Below, piece after piece: positions 1 through 8,926 of a stretch of 21,133 nucleotides of DNA. Numbering within the stretch: the stretch's first letter is position 1; the number at the start of each line of letters is the position of its first letter. The notes under the pieces are model-generated. The model saw nothing but the letters and a program-made list of their open reading frames with translations. It ran no database searches and was not told where the DNA came from. Source of the stretch: Apostichopus parvimensis (lineage: Eukaryota; Echinodermata; Holothuroidea; Aspidochirotida; Stichopodidae); NCBI GenBank assembly GCA_000934455.1, contig KN885640.1:1-21133 (forward strand), given 5' to 3'. The position numbers were made by a program, and so were the translations under genes.

Positions 1-301
1 TATGAAAGATATACAACATGGCTCCTATAATTAATAATAGTGAAACATATTAGCATATGTGAGATGCGTTACCTGAAGTTTCCTGCTCATGATACATGAT
101 GTCAATGCATTTAACACACGTTTTAAACATGTTTTACACGACAACTGATTATAGACTCTTTGGAAAACTTCCAAAAAGGAAGGCAGGTGAACCTGATGAC
201 CTTGTAACAGAATTTAGATTCAGATATTGAATTTCGAAATAGACAAACCGTTTTAAATTCGTTAATGGAGAATATTGTGGAAGCTTGCATAAATAGTAAT
301 G

Positions 302-315
302 CTCTCTCTCTCTCT
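302..315. repeat. (CT)7 microsatellite
   Basis: Seven perfect CT units. They are followed at once by a 7-bp inverted repeat (TTTGACA at 315-321 and TGTCAAA at 328-334, 6-nt loop). The minus-strand frame across this place reads Arg-Glu repeats only because of the microsatellite. Confidence 0.9.
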
Positions 316-1365
316 TTGACAGTTTATTGTCAAATAATTTGAAACAGTGAAAGATAGAAGTCGGATTTACAGGAGACATTAAGTACAGCAATAACATTGA
401 GATACTCATAAAAAGTAAGAGAACCCGCAAAAAATCGAAATCTTATCGTAAATAAGTCAGAGAGATGTGTTTTCATTTTGAAGAGTTGACATATTGACAT
501 TTTACTGCATCGTGAAACTAACTGTCATATGAAGAATATTGCTTTATGGAACATGCGTTTTTTGAGAAAACGAAAAAAGGAAATGTCTTTTCTTCACGAA
601 GTTTCGCTTTGTGCTGTGAGTGAAAGTCATTAAGTAAAACGAGAGCTCTAAATTTGTGATACAATTTGATACACTATAATTTATTGGATGGGAAATATTA
701 ACTTTAAGTTGTATACTTTATTCGCTACAAGCAAGTGCCGTCTTAACGTGCATGCAGTAAGATAGCAACGTATTAACAATAAATCAGGATTCATGAATCA
801 ACATCAGCAACAAGCTTCAACGATGCTATACAATGTATGTGATAGCAATGTTCAGACAGTCCTATTTTAGTTTGCAATGTAAAGGACTTTCGTAGGATAA
901 GCGATACTTATTTTGATGACACAAGATAAGAATGACAGTTTCAATGAAAAGAAATTAACAGGCCGTGACACGATTGACTCTTTTTATTTTCATTCTAAAT
1001 TGCACTTTCCAAAGTGGATTACGTTCAACATACTCTTCTAAAATATCATCAGTATTGATTTTCGAATTACGTCTCGTTTTTACAAAGCTTCACATTCACA
1101 CTGTGACATGACCTTTAACTCTGCCACTACCAAGTTTTAAACTTAAACTTAAATGATAACAAATCGTCACATACATACCGCAGCTATACCATTATTTGGT
1201 TAAACGACACTATATCAAATATCCCTGCATGCATACAAACAAGACAACATTTCCTATTGTGAGATAAAAACCTGACATAAATATATAGGCATTACTGCTT
1301 CTTTCCAAAAACTGTTGAAAAATTTATTTTCTTAATGTGCGTTGCGATTTTATGCAAACAATCAA

Positions 1366-1392
1366 ATATATATAAATATATGTATATATATA
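1366..1392. repeat. AT-rich dinucleotide microsatellite
   Basis: A 27-bp run of alternating A and T, broken by one AAAT and one TGT interruption. It is an imperfect (AT)n microsatellite with no sign of function. Confidence 0.85.
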
Positions 1393-1532
1393 CACTGATC
1401 TATAGAAATAATTTAAACACAAAGTATCCGTGCATATGGAGCACTACATGAAGATCAAAAATATTAAATCAAAAGACTACAGAATGTTACTCAGTTAATA
1501 TACTTAGTTCAAACAGAGGTACCGTAAGCTAT

Positions 1533-1661
1533 GATATCATATATGTAACAGGTGATATCATAGATGAAATCTATAATATCATACAGTTAACTTGTGATAT
1601 TATACCAAGGAAAATTGTGATATCATGCAGGGGTATCTGTGATATCTTGAGTAATCCGTTG
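1533..1661. repeat. degenerate 21-bp tandem repeat with GATATCAT core
   Basis: Six units begin at 1533, 1554, 1575, 1596, 1619 and 1641, so the spacings are 21, 21, 21, 23 and 22 bp. Each starts with GATATCAT or a one- or two-base variant (AATATCAT, GATATTAT, GATATCTT). Several units end in GT or TGT before the next core. Four of the six cores keep the GATATC palindrome intact. The rest of each unit has diverged strongly, so this is an old minisatellite or an array of spaced binding sites. Confidence 0.8.
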
Positions 1662-1899
1662 AGTTTCATTCATGTCTGCACTAATATTTCATTCTTGTAA
1701 TAAAAAGGTTCACTGATCCATTCCTTGTTAGTCCTGTTACATGCAATGAAGTTGACATGTTGATTGGTTTAAATTGGATTTATGAAAATAGAGTATATAA
1801 CAATTTATCTGCTATAATGAAAAACTTATACCATTCAAAGGAATACATGGCTCATGACAATCACAATTTAATTTTTTTGAATTTATTCAATGGTCCCGA

Positions 1900-1928
1900 C
1901 AATTTCTTTTTTGTTTTTGGTCTTGCAG
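1900..1928 (+). other. predicted 3' splice acceptor (low support)
   Basis: A T-rich pyrimidine tract at about 1903-1925 ends in GCAG at 1925-1928, the form of a metazoan 3' splice site. The sequence after it, starting GGTAACT, closes in all three frames within about 15 codons, so any exon here would be untranslated. No partner donor can be assigned. In AT-rich DNA such tracts also occur by chance. Confidence 0.25.
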
Positions 1929-1944
1929 GGTAACTCTCTGCACG

Positions 1945-1963
1945 CTTGAAAATATTTTTCAAG
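1945..1963. repeat. perfect 8-bp inverted repeat (hairpin)
   Basis: CTTGAAAA at 1945-1952 and TTTTCAAG at 1956-1963 are exact reverse complements around a 3-nt TAT centre. This short palindrome lies 17 bp after the acceptor-like site at 1928. No known element is recognised. Confidence 0.75.
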
Positions 1964-3263
1964 AGAAGTAGTGTATTAGTTCACGAACCATGTGGAGCAA
2001 TTTCAGATAACGAAAAGTACAATTTAAATAATGAAGAAGTAAAACGTAAAACGTAAAAGTTGTACTTATATCTCTACAATACGTTAAAAAGGCCTTTCGT
2101 ATCCAAATAATTTAATAAATAAACTGATTACGAAAACTGGCCCAGCAATATCACTTTTATTTGATACAGACTATCTTTTCAGTTCCCTGCTTCCACAAAT
2201 TGTGCCGATGAAGCTTTGTGTCATGAAGAAGCAGCTTTAAGCCTCTTCGATTAAAACAAGAACCGAGACAAAAACAGCCAATAACCTGGGACGCAAGTAA
2301 CACACATTGTAAAGTGAGTGCAGTTGAACTTACATAATCTAATACACATCTTTTGTGAAGACAAAATGGACATAAAAGTAAAACGAACATCATAGTGGGA
2401 ATAGAGTAAACCTTCTGGATAACTTTCATTGTTATATACATTATTATATATCTATTGTAGCAACATTGCCGTTCACTAGCCAAGAACATCGACAGTTTCA
2501 GTTTTTATTTTGTGATGACACGCACGTCCGGCACAAACTATGTAAGAATAACATGCTTCATTACATTCAAAGGGATCTCCGTTGAACAATCTAACTAGAC
2601 AGATCAGCCCATAGCCAGACTGGGGTATTGTCTCGTGCAGACTACTGTGCATTCCCACCCATTTTGACACGAGTATTGTGCCCTGCCTAAATTGTTTGTC
2701 CTTCCACAAGCTAATGACGCTTTCACAAAACTCAGTTTGCTATGTATTAGATATGAAAATAAGAATGAATGAATAGTATATGAAGCAGGTAAATAACAAT
2801 TCATTATGGTATATGATTGAAACAATAGCAGTGTTGCCATTGGTTACTTTATGTTATTGAGTAAATCAATATTGCACTAGAACTAATTTCTCTTTCAAGA
2901 TATCTAATCGTAAACGTGGAAGATGGACAAGTATGTTCAGTAAATGTTTATTTGATGTAGAATATCTAAGGAACTATAAATCCTGTCTACGAAAATGGAC
3001 ATGGACTTCCCTGAATAAAGAATTGATTTCTTCCTGACCTGTTATAATATCTTCTTTGTTATCTAAGAACTTTTTTCTTTTGCCATTAGTAAACTTATCA
3101 ACAAAATATTGATTAGTTGTATCATCTTAAAATTAATATATGCTTTTTGAGAAGCAGACTTAGGTCTGTTATGACAAAGTTATATACACTCCCAGTTTGT
3201 ACCTGTTACTATTTTGTATTTAATAATTATTCTATCTGTGAATAAACTCTAAACTAGATTAAA

Positions 3264-3282
3264 TGTTCTATTTCAGGTGAGT
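3264..3282 (+). other. candidate recursive splice site
   Basis: A short pyrimidine-rich run (TGTTCTATTTCAG, 3264-3276) is joined directly to GTGAGT (3277-3282). This places a 3' splice acceptor and a consensus 5' splice donor back to back with no exon between them, the arrangement of known recursive (ratchet) splice sites in long metazoan introns. A branch-point-like CTAAAC lies about 25 bp upstream. No flanking exons are visible, so this is a motif-level call only. Confidence 0.3.
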
Positions 3283-5855
3283 GTACTATCTATCATAATG
3301 TCGCATTACACATAGGGACATAAACTTCATGGTTAAAGTTTGCTTTACATTGTTTAAACAGTGATAATTCTCAACAGCCTCTGAAGTGATATGTAAAAAG
3401 GTATCGACTTAGTAAACAGATAATTACACACAACTTTCAAGGGAGTATAGCATGACTGCATGTCTATTACCCAAATCCATATGATGCGTAACGACTACTA
3501 AATCAAGGTTAATATGTATCTGAAATCAAAAACAAAGGAAAACATAACGTAAATGGCAAACGTTACATTACTGTTTTATGTAATCACAAATTAAGATAAT
3601 AAACCACATTGTGATATAAAAAAGGACCTTAACAGTACTGTGGGTGATCCATCGTAATAACCTATCATCCGTGACTCTTGAAATGTTATCGTTATTAACT
3701 GATAAGATGGGGCAATCTTCGATAACGTGACATTCTCTATTCATAGAAGATGCAATAAATATTTCCGATTTTTTTTAAATAGCAGTGATTTACAATTACG
3801 AATAAAATCCAAAGAAAACAAACATCTTTAACATGTTTAAGTAATGGTAAGAAAAGGGCAATGTCATGGTGATGTATCAATTATTTAGACGGCGGAATAT
3901 TGAGAGAATGCAACAGTGGATAAAACAGAGCGAATCACATTCCATTTGAAGTCAAGCACAAAAGCTTCCATTTCCTTTGTGATGTATATTAGACATTGTT
4001 AAGACTATAGACACTTGAAATGTATGTTAAGGTGGCTCTTCCATGTCCCGAAAATACCAAACTTTAGGGAAAGCAATTAAGGATGATTTATACTACACTG
4101 CAATGTTGAGCTTATCGCAATAACAACTAATATTAAAGTATAGTAGGATGTTACTCTTGCACGTCAAAGGTCATTTACGAGATATATTAATGATAACAAT
4201 GTCGATTTATGCCGGGATCTAGATACAAAATTTCCGAATCTAATAGTTGTAGGTACTCTGGAAGAAATCATTTGGTCTGCGGGACATATGGAAATACTTT
4301 GTTTGAAAAAACACGGCCTAAGTATGCTTTTTTTATGTGTCACATTTTCTTTGCAGTAGCTTCGTGAATTAGTACTTAAAGTAATAATACTAAATTTATG
4401 TCGCATCATGTTACAAAATGTTTAAAAACAACAGCTCGGGAGTAGTTCCACGTCACTTGCAGATAAGAACGATAACATTACCTCAAATTAACGTTTAGTT
4501 ATGATCACATACAGTAGCTCTTGTTATTTGATAGCTTTATGACTCCATAAAACTCTCGTTTCCACAAGATATTTTACAATGCACGTTGTGTTGTATCACG
4601 AATGAGTGAATGTAAAGGTAAGTGTTTCAATTGAATTTCAATAACATCAACAAGTATATTTGACTGAATGACACGTATACTTCATCCGGAAGGCACCAAA
4701 AAAGCAAATTGGCTAGAACGATCGTTGTATAGCAAAACATATTGCATTTTTGTTATAAAAAAAAATGGGTAACTAGGTAAACACACTGGAATTGACTTTG
4801 TCCACAATGGATGACAATCTCGAGTCCTCTTAGATATAATAACACGGTTCATCTTCAGATTTCATACACGTCAATGCACATTTGTACATTGAGAGAATAG
4901 CTATTTCATATGTTTGAGTGTTCCAATATAAGTTAAGAACTTTCATTGTACCAACCCTAAACAAATGACCAAAATAATCGCTCCAAATAACAATTCTCTA
5001 ACATAAAAGCTTATTGAAGATAATATAATTTGGTTTAACAAAAAAATATGAAACGAAAATAAAATTTTGAAATAGTATAATATTGTGAGGTATATCTGTG
5101 ATTTTGGATTAAATTTCACACATAAATTAAATGACTTTTACTACATTTGATTACGCTTATTCAGAATTTAACAAAATATCGTAGTTACTTATAATGGTCT
5201 TTACTCACGAGCTTCTCCATCATTCCAGACAAAATAGTTAGTGAAGAGGAAGTCAAAAGGAAAATATTATCTTCGGCTGATTAAAGAGGAACATATTGTA
5301 AGCATCTTAGTGAAATTTGCATTTAATTCAAATGAGTCGGTTTTGAAATCATAACATTTGCAATGTTTGACATGTTTTGTAACAAACGTAAACTTGAGGC
5401 AAACAGCCGTGATGTCACAGTGAAAATTGTTTTATGTTAAGCTGTAAAAACTGCACTTGCTATCAATGTGCAACTATAACATCACACTTGTTTGCTTCAC
5501 ATTCAGTAATGGTACAAACTGTGATAATTCAGCTATCAATATCTCAAATACGCAATATAGGAATTGCACGCAAATATCACAAGGAAGCCATGTGTATGCT
5601 CCTTACTGCATTATTGTCTCACATAGATTTTTCTCTGGATTATCCTATATTAAACAATTGTTCACATGAATTTTTTTGTACATACTTTAAGAATGTTCGA
5701 AATCTAGAAGATGACTGGAGAATGGAGATTAACCTTTACCTTACAAAACAAACTTGAATGATTTTTCATATGATCAGAAACTTAAAGAAACGAAATGGGA
5801 CATTATTCTTTCTAATACTTGCTCGTTACACATGGAGACTTATTTTGCAACGTCA

Positions 5856-5861
5856 TTTATT
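5856..5861 (-). terminator. possible polyadenylation signal of the GPCR gene
   Basis: On the minus strand this reads AATAAA, about 386 bp past the receptor stop codon. It is the first canonical hexamer I noticed downstream in that direction. AT-rich DNA makes chance hexamers common, so the assignment is tentative. Confidence 0.3.
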
Positions 5862-6156
5862 TAAAATTGCAATGACTTTACGAAGAAACGTCATAGAGTA
5901 ATGGCAAACGAATGAGAAGCAATTCATAACAATCTAGAGTGATGTAATAATTTACAGGTACATCTACTACTCTACCAGTTAATGTGAACACACTTGAAGT
6001 ACAATATGTAAACCGGTAAAGGTCGGTGGATGCGTGAAATCACAAATGTTAACATTAAAGCAACAGTTTAACAATCATCATTGGAAAAGTTACTGTAGAA
6101 ATCGAAGAAATGTTTCTACAAAAGAATACAAAATTGGAAAAGTATTGATGAAAATT

Positions 6157-6175
6157 AGACGCACGTTTTGCGTCT
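6157..6175. repeat. short hairpin after the GPCR stop codon
   Basis: AGACGC (6157-6162) and GCGTCT (6170-6175) form a 6-bp stem with a 7-nt loop, in the region expected to be the receptor 3'UTR (72 bp past the stop). It does not match the histone mRNA stem-loop, which has a 4-nt loop. Its role is unknown. Confidence 0.5.
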
Positions 6176-6246
6176 TTTGTATTTCAGCATTACTGTTGTA
6201 TATACGTTGTTTCTTTTATCTTAATATGTTGAGGTGGAGATGGGCT

Positions 6247-7263
6247 TTATGCATGTCTATCGGAGGAATCATTGGAAAATCCTACTTGATTCTTCGGAAA
6301 GTTGCAAATAGCAACCCTGAAACCCTTTCGAAACTGTTTATATTTAAAAGCATAAATAAACGGATTGATCACCGAGTTAGAGAATGCCATCAGACGAAAT
6401 AGTTTATAGAGTGTGTGGCTCGTAGGCACAATTGGTTTCTTGAGGTTTTCAAAAAAGTATGATACTTGATTCGGTGTCCAAAGAACGGTAAATGCGATGA
6501 CCACAATAATCAGTACTTGAACAACTTTCTTGCGGGCTTTACTCATAGAATCAGCTTGGACTTGGGTTTGCGATTGGTCTCCTGAGTTGGTTTCTTTTTT
6601 TAAGTTGTGAAATATGAGATAGTATGCAAAGATCATAATAACGAGGGGTAAGAAATAAGAAATGAGGAACACAAACACACCAACGAATATACCAAGCTCT
6701 TCGCTGCTGAAACCGTATCCACAACTGTGAGATTCTGGTAAGTATGGATTGATGAAAAATGCGAAAGCCTCTTGTAGGTTTGGTATAGCCCAGGTCATAA
6801 AGATCATAATTTGGACTTTTCTCAGATTAAAATAAAGCGGATAGTGCAACGGATAAACAATGGCAAAAAAACGTTCAAATGTAACACAGACGAGGTTGAA
6901 TACGGAAGCCGTGACACTAACCCAAAAGAAATGACGGCTGCTGTAGAATCTGCAATAGATCTCAGCGGCAACTCGACCATACGGCGGTTGACGAATCAGC
7001 TGTGCCTCTAAGGGAAACACATTCACAACGAGAAAGAAAGAAGCGGATAAATCCGCTACGGCCAAGCTCAGAATCAAATAGTTTGTTAAGTTGTGTAAGA
7101 ATCTAGCTCTGAAGATGATAATGCACACGAGGGTGTTACCAATGACCCCTACCACTCCAAGAATAACCATTAATACCACCACCCATAGATCCTCTGCGGC
7201 ATAAACCTCCGCAGTCGAAGCCTCAGTGGTAGCATCATAGTCTGTTGTCAACACCGTTGCCAT
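6247..7263 (-). CDS. rhodopsin-family (class A) GPCR, probable neuropeptide-type orphan receptor
   Basis: A complete 338-aa seven-helix receptor in one exon. Visible landmarks: N43 in helix 1 (GN), D71 in helix 2 (LAVAD), C104 at the top of helix 3 and C181 in loop 2 (the usual disulfide), E130-R131-F132 in place of DRY, W158 in helix 4, P206 in helix 5, LWTP at 261-264 in helix 6 (Leu in place of the usual Cys of CWxP), N300-P301-x-x-Y304 in helix 7, then a basic helix 8 and C320 as a possible palmitoylation site. The roughly 25-residue N-terminus has no N-glycosylation sequon. The start is supported by A at -3, G at +4 and an in-frame stop at 7279-7281. The YPLHYP second intracellular loop and helix-6 WTPNQ resemble peptide-type receptors of expanded invertebrate families. 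Ligand and exact subfamily cannot be read from the sequence. It should signal through G proteins at the plasma membrane. Confidence 0.94.
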   Translation of the reverse strand: MATVLTTDYDATTEASTAEVYAAEDLWVVVLMVILGVVGVIGNTLVCIIIFRARFLHNLTNYLILSLAVADLSASFFLVVNVFPLEAQLIRQPPYGRVAAEIYCRFYSSRHFFWVSVTASVFNLVCVTFERFFAIVYPLHYPLYFNLRKVQIMIFMTWAIPNLQEAFAFFINPYLPESHSCGYGFSSEELGIFVGVFVFLISYFLPLVIMIFAYYLIFHNLKKETNSGDQSQTQVQADSMSKARKKVVQVLIIVVIAFTVLWTPNQVSYFFENLKKPIVPTSHTLYKLFRLMAFSNSVINPFIYAFKYKQFRKGFRVAICNFPKNQVGFSNDSSDRHA

Positions 7264-7325
7264 GATGAAGTTAGACCCTCATCTCTGATTAATCAACCAT
7301 TTCTATGAACATTTTCTTCATTGTA

Positions 7326-7351
7326 CTGAAACGAAAAAGAAAAAAAAACAG
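7326..7351 (-). promoter_or_regulatory. predicted 3' splice acceptor in the GPCR 5'UTR
   Basis: Read on the minus strand, a near-pure pyrimidine tract of about 20 bases ends in TTTCAG (CAG at 7328-7326), 62 bp upstream of the receptor ATG. The downstream part carries a stop codon in the coding frame at 7279-7281, so an upstream exon would be non-coding. A 5'UTR intron ahead of an intronless coding exon is a common design for GPCR genes. The first exon and promoter should therefore lie further toward 7400 or beyond; I cannot place them. Confidence 0.6.
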
Positions 7352-7800
7352 AAACTTGTGTGATATATTTCAACGTTTGGATTTGAATGCTTGAAAATAA
7401 TTGAATGAACATATGCCAAACACCAGGACGAATCACGGACCGGCAAGAATCAGAAATTAAAGCTTCCAATGCAATCACGGTCAGCATCAGCTGAGAGCGT
7501 AATTACTTATAAAACAAAACTGGACATGACTGACGTTTCGAAAAGAAAATAGGTAAGCTACGTGATCTGTTTGTGATGCGGAATTGAGAAATGACAATGA
7601 AGCCGTGACTCTGACATAAAAACCTCTTGGCATTTAATAAATCAAATTGACAGGCAATAATTTGACGGTTACTTGGATTAGTTCACACAAACAAAATTCC
7701 ACGTTATATAATACATTTACAAGTTTCTTTCCGATACATGGGAAGATGAGCATATGACAACGAGATAGGACTGAAGAGGTAAGAAATCGATAAGTGACAA

Positions 7801-7910
7801 ATAAGTAAGAACAACGTAAAAAAGCAACGGCAAAAAGGTGAACAAAAAATCCAAAAAAACCAATGAAACTAAATAAATCCCCTCAAAAATAACAAAAAGA
7901 AAGAAAACAA
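7801..7910 (+). repeat. strand-asymmetric A-rich tract
   Basis: By direct count, 69 of these 110 bases are A and only 11 are T, with runs such as CCAAAAAAAC. This is far more asymmetric than the AT-rich surroundings. It may be a decayed poly(A) or simple-sequence region; no gene or element boundary is evident. Confidence 0.75.
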
Positions 7911-8262
7911 TTGTCTATAGTAAAATATATTGTGTGAGTAATTAAAACTTAATTAGACTAAGTATATTTCGTATATCATCATGTGCACTACAACTAAATT
8001 TACATCATTGTGTCCGAAAAACGCGGTACCGAACTCTAACCCAATTAGTTAGATAAAACCGTTACTGTGCTAATGCTTACAAGAATATTAACTTGTGATA
8101 AATGTTATAACTTTTATACAGCCTAAACGTATCGCCTTCACGGTTTTGTTAAATCCAATTACTCTAATTGTAAATGACGTAACACAGATTCGCATTGAGC
8201 CAAAGCATTTTTATGCCTGTAATTACGGTACATTGCTTCATGGATCACCTGTACAATGGCGT

Positions 8263-8290
8263 TCACGAACCATTCGTGAGTGAGTGAGTG
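8263..8290. repeat. 7-bp palindrome followed by GTGA tetranucleotide repeat
   Basis: TCACGAA (8263-8269) and TTCGTGA (8273-8279) pair perfectly around a 3-nt centre, and the right arm runs straight into GTGAGTGAGTGAGTG. The repeat is too short to assign to any family. Confidence 0.7.
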
Positions 8291-8840
8291 GTAATTGATG
8301 TACGAGGTATAATTCAGTCTTCGCTTCGAGCATAATTGACCTTAAATTAGGAGTTTGTTAAGCAAAATTGTATTCTTTGCACCGAAATCAAACATGTATA
8401 ACCAATTATTATAATTATCGAACATATAAACTCAGCAACAGAGTCAATTGTATGGATAACATAGTTAAACAAATTGATAATTTGGGAATGTCGAATAGTG
8501 ACAAGCTTTGTGTTTTCAGTTTTTATGCTTTTGAGGAAATCATTTTGCATATGTTAGCTCCACTTGAGCCATATTGCATGCAACGCAATAAACACTTTGT
8601 ACCACATAATAGAAACTGTACGATCCCTTTGTCACATGCGTTAAACGTACGAACAAGGATAGCCGTGTAGGCTACATTATACACAATTACAGCGATACTG
8701 ATCTACACAAAAGACAAAGGCACAACGGTCAAGTGTTCGCTACACTGTTTGGAATTAGGCTGTCAAACAACATCGATACAGCTAGCACGAAACCTGTGTA
8801 CGAAACGCTTACGGAGGTCATGTGGTATACTAAGACAGAC

Positions 8841-8868
8841 ACACGTGTATCGCATGTGCATTTATACA
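8841..8868 (+). promoter_or_regulatory. possible core promoter of first paraoxonase gene (E-box and TATA-like)
   Basis: A perfect palindromic E-box CACGTG (8842-8847, within ACACGTGT) lies 80 bp before the start codon, followed by a TATA-like TTTATACA at about 8861-8868. Spacing to a transcription start just before the ATG is plausible. Both motifs are short, and the second paraoxonase gene lacks the same pair at that distance, so support is modest. Confidence 0.3.
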
Positions 8869-8926
8869 GAATTTCCTGAAGCTGTAAACTATTCTATCGC
8901 GCGTTCAGAACAAACTGTATAGCATC

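Larger units (their letters stand above)
1..6246. other. gene-poor region, no convincing coding sequence
   Basis: No open frame here has a recognisable domain, and the longest frames are short (about 60 to 120 codons), AT-driven and without matching splice sites. What it does hold is given separately: a CT microsatellite, an AT microsatellite, a 21-bp tandem repeat, a hairpin, and two plus-strand splice-like signals near 1928 and 3276. The stretch could be plain intergenic DNA or part of a long intron of a plus-strand gene lying outside the window. The sequence alone cannot separate these. The part next to 6246 should also carry the 3'UTR of the minus-strand GPCR. Confidence 0.6.
7264..8926. 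other. intergenic region between GPCR and first paraoxonase gene
   Basis: This is the shared upstream space of two divergently transcribed genes. It contains the receptor's predicted 5'UTR acceptor, an A-rich tract, a small palindrome next to a GTGA repeat, and an E-box and TATA-like pair close to the paraoxonase start. The short open frames inside it (for example around 8368-8670) show no domain and look accidental. Confidence 0.6.

Noticed and set aside
149-430. Minus-strand 93-codon frame with a hydrophobic, signal-like N-terminus and basic residues, like a secreted peptide precursor
   Set aside because: It opens with TTG rather than ATG, the basic stretch comes from the (CT)7 microsatellite, and no glycine-dibasic processing sites or domain are visible.
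2157-2840. Three overlapping minus-strand frames, one cysteine-rich near 2476-2690, considered as an exon of a secreted protein
   Set aside because: No family is recognisable, one frame opens with TTG, the acceptor-like AG lacks a pyrimidine tract and no good donor follows.
6157-6175. Stem-loop after the GPCR stop considered as a histone-type 3' end
   Set aside because: The 7-nt loop and stem sequence do not match the histone stem-loop, and the gene is not a histone.
6034-6402. Plus-strand 122-codon frame
   Set aside because: It partly overlaps the receptor gene in antisense and shows no domain; its hydrophobic part is AT-rich 3'UTR sequence.
6811-7011. Plus-strand 66-codon frame
   Set aside because: A shadow frame antisense to the well-supported GPCR coding sequence.
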